NCBI GenBank assembly: GCA_903933085.1
Contig: CAIZIN010000079.1
Coordinates: forward strand, 1 to 9,104
DNA from: an uncultured bacterium
GTDB lineage: Bacteria; Patescibacteriota; Minisyncoccia; Phycocordibacterales; CAIZIN01
Direction of reading: 5' to 3'
DNA: 9,104 nucleotides
Part shown: in pieces, positions 5,378 to 9,104 of the stretch
Numbering within the stretch: position 1 is the first letter of the stretch
How the letters are laid out: every line of letters starts with the position of its first letter
Notes under the pieces: model-generated
What the model was told of the DNA's origin: nothing
Database searches by the model: none
The model's input: the letters and a program-made list of their open reading frames with translations, nothing else
Position numbers and translations under genes: made by a program

Positions 5378-5740
5378 ATGCTTAAAAAAAATCTGTTCCC
5401 GAGTATCCTGATCATTGTTCTGTTGGCTGGAAATATATATCTTTCTATACAATATCTTTCTTTAGGAAAACAACTTCAGCAATCAAACAATAGTAGTGGT
5501 GTTAATTCTTCACCAAGCAATCAAGCTTCTTTGGTTCTTAATCAGTTTTTAGATGTTGTACTAAACACTCGGGCAACCACTCCTGATGATCGAATTAAAT
5601 TAGAAAATGATATTAGACAGCTTCAAGATAAAGCTATCACAGCCGAGTGGGAAAAACTTGTAGCAAGTAAAGATGCTAAAGCTTCCCAAGTAAGTGCTTT
5701 GAAAGTGATTGGAATGTTGGAAGATAAAATGGCTAAATAA
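5378..5740 (+). CDS. Small N-terminally anchored protein, function unknown
   Basis: 120 residues. MLKKN is followed by a hydrophobic helix (about 6-27, FPSILIIVLLAGNIYLSIQYL), which acts as a signal anchor or an uncleaved signal peptide; no lipobox cysteine is seen. A Ser/Asn/Gln-rich linker (30-50, SNNSSGVNSSPSNQ) leads to a helical C-terminal domain with likely coiled-coil character (LENDIRQLQDKAITAEWEKL). The protein is expected to sit in the cytoplasmic membrane with its C-terminal domain outside. I do not recognise a family. It has its own extended -10 promoter and a strong terminator downstream. Confidence 0.8.
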   Translation: MLKKNLFPSILIIVLLAGNIYLSIQYLSLGKQLQQSNNSSGVNSSPSNQASLVLNQFLDVVLNTRATTPDDRIKLENDIRQLQDKAITAEWEKLVASKDAKASQVSALKVIGMLEDKMAK

Positions 5741-5777
5741 TCTACTGATTATTTCTTGAACGAATTTAAGTATTAAA

Positions 5778-5809
5778 AAAACCTCCACAGAATGATCTGG
5801 GGAGGTTTT
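5778..5809. terminator. Bidirectional terminator between convergent genes
   Basis: A 9-bp stem AAAACCTCC / GGAGGTTTT (5778-5786, 5801-5809), one mismatch, then a 4-bp inner stem CAGA / TCTG. A-runs and T-runs on both sides let it serve the 5378 gene (+) and the 5814 gene (-). Confidence 0.85.
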
Positions 5810-5813
5810 AAAT

Positions 5814-6086
5814 TTACTCTTCGATGATGATTTCGAAGATTGGATTGGTGGCTAAAGGACCTTCTGGGTTTTTGCTGTCTTTTGTCCACTGTCTCCAAGA
5901 ACCTTCTGTTGCTCCGATGAGTGTGCCTTTGAGGACGAGCCATGGAGCATCTTTGTGCCCAAGTGGATTTGGGATGCGTTCCATTTCATGCCTACCGATA
6001 CTGATGGTAGTAGCGCTTATATTGTTTTTTGCATCAGTTGCTGGCCAGTCTTTTTTCAGCGTCATGAATATGCTGTCAGTTTTCAT
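5814..6086 (-). CDS. Small hypothetical protein
   Basis: 90 residues from ATG 6084-6086; an in-frame TTG at 6123-6125 would add 13 residues. AGAGAA some 9 bases before the ATG is a weak ribosome site. The sequence has a soluble, mixed alpha/beta look: MTLKKDWPATDAKNNISATTISIGRHE, then PWLVLKGTLIGATEGSWRQWTKDS and a hydrophobic/acidic end NPIFEIIIEE. Tryptophan-rich centre. No signal peptide or membrane segment; family not recognised. It shares a TATGCTAAGGT block upstream (6130-6140) with the 6520 and 6897 genes. Confidence 0.7.
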   Translation of the reverse strand: MKTDSIFMTLKKDWPATDAKNNISATTISIGRHEMERIPNPLGHKDAPWLVLKGTLIGATEGSWRQWTKDSKNPEGPLATNPIFEIIIEE

Positions 6087-6129
6087 GTTCGTTATTCTCT
6101 GAGTTTTATTTACGTGTCTATCCAAAAAA

Positions 6130-6140
6130 ACCTTAGCATA
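6130..6140 (-). promoter_or_regulatory. Possible -10 (TATGCT) of the 5814 gene
   Basis: TATGCTAAGGT on the minus strand. It is nearly the same as TATGTTAAAGT and TATGCTAAAGT upstream of the 6520 and 6897 genes, suggesting a shared promoter core. No convincing -35. Confidence 0.35.
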
Positions 6141-6177
6141 GAATTTGATTATTTGGAAGAATATAGATAATATGTCT

Positions 6178-6211
6178 AAAAAAATCCCCCGCCAGTAAAC
6201 TGGTGGGGGAT
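6178..6211 (-). terminator. Terminator of the 6224 gene
   Basis: A stem of about 12 bp (6184-6195 with 6200-6211, one G:T pair) with a 4-base loop is followed on the minus strand by seven T (6178-6184 as A on the plus strand). Confidence 0.85.
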
Positions 6212-6223
6212 GCTTGATTGTGT

Positions 6224-6430
6224 TTAATTTTTATTCACAAACCAGACTAGTGAGATGAAGATAATTGTCGCCGTCAAAATTGTAACAATCCAAAAACGAA
6301 TTGGATATTTATACATTAGGACTGGGAGTGGGCCAGCTGTTGTTTGATTACTGAGAATCAAACGTTTCCTTTCGTCTTTTGGTAAGTGACGCAGTAGTCT
6401 TCCTTCTTTCTGAATCGATTTTGTACTCAT
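6224..6430 (-). CDS. Small single-pass membrane protein
   Basis: 68 residues. A basic cytosolic N-terminal part (MSTKSIQKEGRLLRHLPKDERKRLILSNQ) is followed by one hydrophobic helix near the C-terminus (about 43-64, YPIRFWIVTILTATIIFISLVWFV) and a short NKN end. The positive-inside rule puts the N-terminus in the cytoplasm (tail-anchored type). I do not recognise a family. The TATAAT promoter ends 9 bases before the ATG, so the transcript has almost no leader. Monocistronic with a strong terminator. Confidence 0.78.
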   Translation of the reverse strand: MSTKSIQKEGRLLRHLPKDERKRLILSNQTTAGPLPVLMYKYPIRFWIVTILTATIIFISLVWFVNKN

Positions 6431-6439
6431 ACATGTACT

Positions 6440-6468
6440 ATTATATCATATAATTAAGGTAAGCGCAA
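6440..6468 (-). promoter_or_regulatory. Promoter for the 6224 gene
   Basis: Minus strand TTGCGC (6463-6468), 17 bases, TATAAT (6440-6445). The start is predicted within about three bases of the ATG. Confidence 0.6.
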
Positions 6469-6479
6469 GTTTTCATAAA

Positions 6480-6506
6480 ATAAAAAAACCTCCTATTGAG
6501 GGGGTT
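6480..6506 (-). terminator. Terminator of the 6520 gene
   Basis: An 8-bp stem with one mismatch (6499-6506 with 6487-6494) and a 4-base loop, followed on the minus strand by a run of seven T. Confidence 0.7.
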
Positions 6507-6519
6507 TTAAGCTTAAAAT

Positions 6520-6816
6520 CTAAAAATCAAAACTACTACGTAGAAGAATTTGATCAATTGGAATTCTGATTACTGTCCTTGGAATGCAAATTGATTTTAA
6601 ATGTGTTTCAACAAAAGTAAAATCTGATATTTTCTCTGAATATACACGTAAGAAAGGTGTATTCTTTCCGTAGCAGTTTCGAGTATCATATGATCTACTT
6701 GTAACTACGCTATTAACAGCCTCTTCATATGGAAGGTTGGCAATTAATTTGTTCCAGATTATGATCTTGGTTTCACTTGCGAAATTTTTAGGGAACCCGT
6801 GTAGTTCAATGTTCAT
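6520..6816 (-). CDS. Small hypothetical protein
   Basis: 98 residues, start ATG with AAAGGAG five bases upstream, the best ribosome site in the window. Predicted alpha/beta order: strand MNIELHGF, helix ASETKIIIWNKLIANL, strand VNSVVTSRSYD, strand PFLRVYSE, helix FTFVETHLKSI, strand TVIRIPIDQILL. That beta-alpha-beta pattern recalls small tautomerase-like or ferredoxin-like folds, but the N-terminal catalytic proline of tautomerases is missing, so I give no function. Soluble, no signal. Own promoter-like core (TATGTT, 6841-6846) and own terminator. Confidence 0.75.
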   Translation of the reverse strand: MNIELHGFPKNFASETKIIIWNKLIANLPYEEAVNSVVTSRSYDTRNCYGKNTPFLRVYSEKISDFTFVETHLKSICIPRTVIRIPIDQILLRSSFDF

Positions 6817-6846
6817 TTTGCTCCTTTCTGTTGGTACTTTAACATA
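6817..6846 (-). promoter_or_regulatory. Leader and ribosome site of the 6520 gene
   Basis: TATGTTAAAGT, then CCAACAGAAAGGAGCAAA directly before the ATG. The last 18 bases match the 6897 leader at all but two positions. Confidence 0.5.
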
Positions 6847-6870
6847 GAGATGTAAAGACGAAAAGAAGTT

Positions 6871-6907
6871 AAGAAAAATCTCCTCAAGTTATTGTCTTAA
6901 GAAGATT
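6871..6907 (-). terminator. Terminator overlapping the end of the 6897 gene
   Basis: On the minus strand a 12-bp stem (6896-6907 with 6877-6888, two G:U pairs) with a 7-base loop is followed by TTTTCTT. On the plus strand the two pairs would be mismatches, so it fits minus-strand use. The stop codon at 6897-6899 lies in the stem. Confidence 0.75.
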
Positions 6908-7316
6908 TAGGTTTTGTGCTATTTGACAAGTTATAAAGCTTGTCTAGTTTTTTAAAAAATTGTCGTAAAATATCCCGTCCACCGTTTCTTGCAAACCATT
7001 GAACTGTTGCACAAATGATCTTTACTTCATCTTCATTTGGTGGAAGATATTCATGAGAGGGTAGTCCTGAAAGACTCAACCTTTTTTCACATTGTTCATT
7101 ACATCTATGTAAAATAGAATCGATTGGGGTGAGTCCGAAGTTCCTACATTTATTCCTGACATTTTCTTTCGCCCAAAGCTTCATCATTATGTGCTCCGGG
7201 TCCGTTTCTCTCATTTCTTTAGGTAAGGACATTAGTCTCTTTTTGGCATGTGGAAGTGTTCGGCCTACCGGAGCAACGCATACACCGTCCCTGAATGGAT
7301 TTTTTTTCTTTGACAT
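6897..7316 (-). CDS. Hypothetical basic protein
   Basis: 139 residues, start ATG with GGAAGGA a few bases upstream. Basic and soluble with no membrane segment: MSKKKNPFRDGVCVAPVGRTLPHAKKRLMSLPKEMRETDPEH, a central Cys/His stretch RNKCRNFGLTPIDSILHRCNEQCEKRLSLSG, and a helical end TVQWFARNGGRDILRQFFKKLDKLYNL. The three cysteines with a histidine in the centre (K-C...L-HRC...Q-C) could hold a metal but match no finger I know. Family not recognised. Monocistronic; leader nearly identical to that of the 6520 gene. Confidence 0.75.
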   Translation of the reverse strand: MSKKKNPFRDGVCVAPVGRTLPHAKKRLMSLPKEMRETDPEHIMMKLWAKENVRNKCRNFGLTPIDSILHRCNEQCEKRLSLSGLPSHEYLPPNEDEVKIICATVQWFARNGGRDILRQFFKKLDKLYNLSNSTKPKSS

Positions 7317-7356
7317 TTTGTTCCTTCCTGTTGGATCTGGTTAAGACTTTAGCATA
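7317..7356 (-). promoter_or_regulatory. Leader and ribosome site of the 6897 gene
   Basis: TATGCTAAAGT (7346-7356), then CCAACAGGAAGGAACAAA directly before the ATG. Same two blocks as the 6520 gene, with about ten extra bases between them. Confidence 0.5.
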
Positions 7357-7394
7357 AGGTAAGGGTTAAAACAATTGAGTGCAAAAGTTTTAGA

Positions 7395-7426
7395 GGAAAA
7401 GAAAAACCCAATCTTGAAATTGGGTT
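7395..7426 (-). terminator. Terminator of the Nudix gene
   Basis: A perfect 8-bp stem AACCCAAT / ATTGGGTT (7405-7412, 7419-7426) with a 6-base loop, followed on the minus strand by TTTCTTTTCC. Confidence 0.8.
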
Positions 7427-7440
7427 AATTGAAGCTGGTT

Positions 7441-7821
7441 TTAAAAATATCCTTTTTTGATAAGATCCAAAATAATTTCTGATGTTATATCAGAAATCGG
7501 AATTCCTCGAAGTTCTTCCTTTGTAAAGAATTTTGCATCGGATATTTCAGCTGAGGGGGTGATATCACCATCAACTGTTCCAATAAATACCACTGCTCGA
7601 ATCGAAACATGACTATGTGGCGTAAGTCCATCGAAATCACCGAAATGTTTGCTTGTTGTGATTATTGTGTTCGGCAATTCTTCGGACGCCTCTCTTTTTA
7701 GACAGTCAAAGTTAGATTCGTTGTGGTTAGGTTTGCCTCCAAGAAGGATCCAAACGTCTCTCTTTAGCAGGAGAAGAATTTTGTTATTTTTTATGCACAC
7801 CAAATTTATCACAGTTTTCAT
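7441..7821 (-). CDS. Nudix hydrolase
   Basis: 126 residues from ATG 7819-7821 (MKTVINLVCIKNNKIL). The frame stays open for 39 codons upstream, but that stretch runs across the terminator of the 7925 gene and the likely promoter (TATGAT/GATAAT near 7846-7854), so the short form is chosen. Nudix box: G29-x5-E35-x7-R43-E44-x2-E47-E48, complete at the metal-binding residues; the usual later Gly is Pro50 and the hydrophobic residue after RE is Ala. Strands KILLLLKRDVWILLGGK before and VSIRAVVFIGTVDG after fit the fold. Nudix enzymes cleave X-linked nucleoside diphosphates with Mg2+; the substrate is not predictable. Monocistronic, cytoplasmic. Confidence 0.9.
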   Translation of the reverse strand: MKTVINLVCIKNNKILLLLKRDVWILLGGKPNHNESNFDCLKREASEELPNTIITTSKHFGDFDGLTPHSHVSIRAVVFIGTVDGDITPSAEISDAKFFTKEELRGIPISDITSEIILDLIKKGYF

Positions 7822-7874
7822 TTTTATCGATCTTTCTTTCTTGAGATTATCATATATGAGAAGTGAGGGGAAGG

Positions 7875-7906
7875 AAAAAAACACCTCATCGAGACGAGGT
7901 GTTTTT
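7875..7906 (-). terminator. Terminator of the 37-residue gene
   Basis: A perfect 11-bp stem (7877-7887 with 7896-7906) with an 8-base loop. On the minus strand it is followed by a run of T. It starts 18 bases after the stop at 7925 and lies upstream of the Nudix promoter. Confidence 0.85.
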
Positions 7907-7924
7907 GGGGAGATGTTTGGGGTG

Positions 7925-8038
7925 CTATTTTTTTTCAAGTGCTTCGGCGATACGGATGAGGATTTTCTTAATCTCGTCGAGAGATAAGCAGATTGCTACG
8001 CCCATACATAATATCATCAAAGGTTCTAGAATTTCCAT
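7925..8038 (-). CDS. 37-residue small protein with hydrophobic N-terminus
   Basis: ATG 8036-8038 to TAG 7925-7927. The N-terminal half (about 3-20, ILEPLMILCMGVAICLSL) is strongly hydrophobic and long enough to enter or cross a membrane; the C-terminal half (DEIKKILIRIAEALEKK) is a charged amphipathic helix. This layout is common among membrane-acting microproteins and single-helix toxins, but no specific family is recognised. Support for it being a gene comes from context: a near-consensus promoter about 70 bases upstream (TTGACT-N17-TATTAT), a strong terminator 18 bases downstream, and no other reading frame that explains that transcript. No clear Shine-Dalgarno sequence. The leader of about 64 bases is long for this region. 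The alternative is a small non-coding RNA from the same promoter. Confidence 0.65.
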   Translation of the reverse strand: MEILEPLMILCMGVAICLSLDEIKKILIRIAEALEKK

Positions 8039-8108
8039 CTGTATTGGTGGTTGAATGTACAATAATTCGCTTAACGGATTGCTAGCAGGTCAATTAAAGT
8101 CTTAATAT

Positions 8109-8137
8109 ATAATAGCATAAATAGAATAGAAAGTCAA
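8109..8137 (-). promoter_or_regulatory. Promoter for the 37-residue gene
   Basis: Minus strand TTGACT (8132-8137), 17 bases, TATTAT (8109-8114): the best -35/-10 pair in the window. The start is predicted near 8102. Confidence 0.7.
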
Positions 8138-8212
8138 GAAAATTAAGAAGGGTGTGACATGAATAAGGATATTTTGGATTTGAAGTGGAGATGGGCGGTA
8201 TCGGCCACGGAT

Positions 8213-8238
8213 ATTTTGCTTTTCGTCAAAAGCAAAAT
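8213..8238. repeat. 11-bp perfect hairpin
   Basis: ATTTTGCTTTT (8213-8223) and AAAAGCAAAAT (8228-8238) with loop CGTC. It lies directly downstream of core copy B on the minus strand. No long T-run follows on either strand, so it is not a standard terminator. Confidence 0.7.
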
Positions 8239-8244
8239 TCCTCG

Positions 8245-8333
8245 ATCACAAATATTTTTCTGGTGAAAAATTTTCTGACCACACCTCGCGCCGTCGCGCT
8301 CCGGCCTTGCGCTCGGGGCCCAAAACCCCGAGC
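8245..8333 (-). ncRNA. Candidate structured RNA element, copy B
   Basis: Same order as copy A at 3735-3820. (1) Hairpin GCTCGGGG / CCCCGAGC (8333-8326, 8318-8311). (2) GCAAGGCCGGAG. (3) 4-bp stem GCGC / GCGC around loop GACG, then GAGGTGTGG. (4) GGTCA / TGATC, AAA / TTT, a bulged A, and ATTTTTC / GAAAAAT with loop ACCA. From 8310 down to 8247 it aligns with copy A without gaps, 53 of 64 identical. Just upstream (about 8334-8390) is a partial second unit: hairpin CCCAGATT / AATCTGGG followed by AGCGAGCCGAGGTG. No promoter identified. Confidence 0.5.
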
Positions 8334-8439
8334 TCACCTCGGCTCGCTCCCAGATTTGCTAATCTGGGTCCCGCTCCGCCTTTGACCAATTTTCCTTATG
8401 ACTGAAAGGAATTAGGAAAATGGAAATACTCTTGTGGTG

Positions 8440-8550
8440 CAACTCTCCCTCGCAAGCAAAACCCTTTGCTTGCTCGTCTCCACAAAAAACAAAAAATCTC
8501 AGATTAAATAATCTGAGATTTTTTGTTTTTTGTGGAGACGGGGAGAGTTG
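8440..8550. repeat. Inverted partial copy of the tmRNA 3' end and terminator, 32-bp perfect arms
   Basis: 8475-8506 and 8509-8540 are exact inverted copies (32 bp, 2-base centre). The match resumes as CAACTCTCCC at 8440-8449 against 8541-8550, after 25 extra bases (8450-8474) that form their own 9-bp hairpin GCAAGCAAA / TTTGCTTGC with loop ACCC. So 42 bases covering the tmRNA T-loop, acceptor strand and terminator are duplicated in reverse. Confidence 0.85.
8484..8531 (-). terminator. Terminator of tmRNA (bidirectional by sequence)
   Basis: The stem AATCTCAGATTA / TAATCTGAGATT (centre 8507-8508) is followed on the minus strand by TTTTTTGTTTTTT, preceded by the matching A-rich run. It starts just after the tmRNA 3' end. 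Confidence 0.8.
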
Positions 8551-8926
8551 AACTCCCGTCCAGAGGAGTTTTTGCTATGAGTCTACAAAGTCTAGTGCAG
8601 TAGGGTATTGTCTTGCGACAAATTTAAACAATAATACTTGTTACTGCGCACCATACATTATTGTCTGTCTCTCCATTTTATTTAAGTGAATGCAGAAGAG
8701 CACCACATCACCTGTCCTCGCAATATTACACCAATCGTTTCCCGCGAGAAACTGAAAACGTTGACGCCGCTTAAGCTCGCGCTAAAGCGAATTGAAAATC
8801 TGCCACACCGAAGTATGGTGACTTCACTGCTGTTTTTGCAGTTATGATTTTTGGCCTTTTTAAGAGTTACCAAAGCTCTACTTTGCACATAGAAAAATGA
8901 TTCCAATGTCTAAGCCTGTCATCCCC
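8533..8926 (-). ncRNA. ssrA: Transfer-messenger RNA (tmRNA)
   Basis: 394 bases. The 5' end GGGGATG (8926-8920) pairs with CGTCTCC (8540-8534) to form the 7-bp tRNA-like acceptor stem (two G:U pairs), with discriminator A at 8533. The T arm GGGAG-TTCAACT-CTCCC directly precedes that strand, and a D-arm-like GGCTTAGACATTGG follows the 5' strand. The tag reading frame lies at 8839-8771. CCA is not encoded (the next bases are CAA), so it must be added after processing. tmRNA with SmpB rescues ribosomes stalled on broken mRNAs and tags the product for proteolysis. Pseudoknots should lie between the tag and the T arm but were not modelled. No good promoter is seen immediately upstream; an AT-rich stretch near 9000-9030 (TATAAT-like) is possible. 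Confidence 0.95.
8771..8839 (-). other. tmRNA tag reading frame (22 residues plus stop)
   Basis: The resume codon is taken as GCA (8839-8837), by analogy with the E. coli tmRNA, where a purine-rich stretch and AUAGUC precede GCA; here it is AATCATAACT before GCA. The tag begins AKTAVKSPYF, continues GVADFQ and ends FALARA, then TAA (8773-8771). A 5-bp stem CGCTT / AAGCG encloses the stop, as helix 5 does in known tmRNAs. The end ALARA differs from the common ALAA. Confidence 0.75.
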
Positions 8927-8965
8927 GCTCTTTGATTTTTTTTGCTAAAAAAGCAAAGAGCGGGG
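8923..8965. repeat. Hairpin overlapping the tmRNA 5' end
   Basis: CCCCGCTCTTTG (8923-8934) pairs with CAAAGAGCGGGG (8954-8965), then after one mismatch six more A:T pairs close on a short loop. The first four bases of mature tmRNA (GGGG, 8926-8923) form the end of this stem. Confidence 0.85.
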
Positions 8966-9092
8966 AAAATTCGAAGCACGAAATTAGAAATACGAAACAA
9001 TATTTAAATTATAAATAATAAATTCAAAACAATTCAGGATTTCAACTGCATTTGTTTGATATTTAGAATTTAATTCTTTTGAATTTGTTTCG
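8966..9092. repeat. AT-rich degenerate inverted repeat
   Basis: Opens with TTCGAAGCACGAAATTAGAA, a simple pattern of GAAAT/CGAAA units. CGAAACAA (8993-9000) is matched by TTGTTTCG (9085-9092), and AATTCAAAA (9021-9029) by TTTTGAATT (9077-9085). No coding potential. Similar in style to the repeat at 1460-1577. It may contain the tmRNA promoter. Confidence 0.55.
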
Positions 9093-9104
9093 GCCTGTCC
9101 GGCC

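Larger units (their letters stand above)
8039..8532. other. Gene-free interval rich in hairpins
   Basis: After the leader and promoter of the 7925 gene, no reading frame here has a ribosome site or a recognisable product. It holds, left to right: an 11-bp hairpin (8213-8238), the structured core copy B (8245-8333, minus), an 8-bp hairpin CCCAGATT / AATCTGGG (8349-8356, 8361-8368), a loose inverted pair ATTTTCCT / AGGAAAAT (about 8389-8422), and the inverted copy of the tmRNA 3' end (from 8440). The part at 8284-8385 is far richer in G and C than the rest of the window. Confidence 0.7.

Noticed and set aside
7822..7938. 39-codon N-terminal extension of the Nudix protein
   Set aside because: It spans the terminator of the upstream small gene and the probable Nudix promoter; the fold begins at the inner ATG.
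8143..8337. Minus-strand frame of 64 codons
   Set aside because: It runs across the GC-rich core copy B and its hairpins, has a poor start and no ribosome site; the non-coding structure explains the sequence better.
8185..8385. Plus-strand frame of 66 codons
   Set aside because: Opposite strand of the same repeat; composition follows the hairpins, with no family resemblance.
8682..8906. Minus-strand frame of 74 codons
   Set aside because: Lies inside tmRNA in a frame other than the tag.

Overview
The window looks like a piece of a small-genome, AT-rich bacterium of the Candidate Phyla Radiation (Patescibacteria, probably Parcubacteria-like). This is an inference from a surface protein with VGIGT/S74 modules, short compact genes, many small proteins I cannot assign, mixed start recognition (some genes with Shine-Dalgarno sequences, some apparently leaderless), and a bacterial SET-domain protein beside core translation genes. 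At least one gene ends in TGA, so UGA is read as stop here.

Layout. 1-771 is the 3' end of a large surface/fibre-like protein with a self-cleaving S74 chaperone domain. 900-1466 is a LOG-family Rossmann protein that appears to be leaderless. A bidirectional terminator separates it from the minus-strand translation operon infC-rpmI-rplT (1582-2714). Two minus-strand hypothetical genes follow (2814-3248; 3365-3643, the latter DUF2103-like). 3721-3880 is a 160-bp element with inverted ends that holds a structured core. 3905-4324 encodes a SET-domain methyltransferase-like protein. 4352-5209 (minus) encodes a PQ-loop membrane protein, divergent from a small anchored protein at 5378-5740. From 5814 to 8038 the minus strand carries a run of small monocistronic genes, each with its own hairpin terminator: three soluble hypotheticals, a one-helix membrane protein, a Nudix hydrolase, and a 37-residue protein at 7925-8038 with a very good promoter and terminator. 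8039-8532 has no credible gene but is dense in hairpins and holds the second copy of the structured core. 8533-8926 (minus) is a complete tmRNA gene (ssrA), flanked at both ends by inverted repeats that include its own acceptor-stem bases. An AT-rich degenerate inverted repeat fills the right end.

The most interesting signal is the pair of core elements at 3754-3817 (+) and 8247-8310 (-). They align without gaps over 64 bases with 53 identities. Nearly all the differences are paired changes that keep hairpins intact: three base-pair swaps in a stem closed by an unchanged GACG loop, and one or two more in a following stem. Just upstream, both copies carry a hairpin whose stem sequence is entirely different. 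That is the pattern of a conserved RNA (or single-stranded DNA) structure, and I do not recognise it as a named family. The second notable signal is the tmRNA: its 3' acceptor strand and terminator lie in a 32-bp perfect inverted repeat, and its first four bases lie in a separate long hairpin, so the precursor can fold in ways that compete with the mature acceptor stem.
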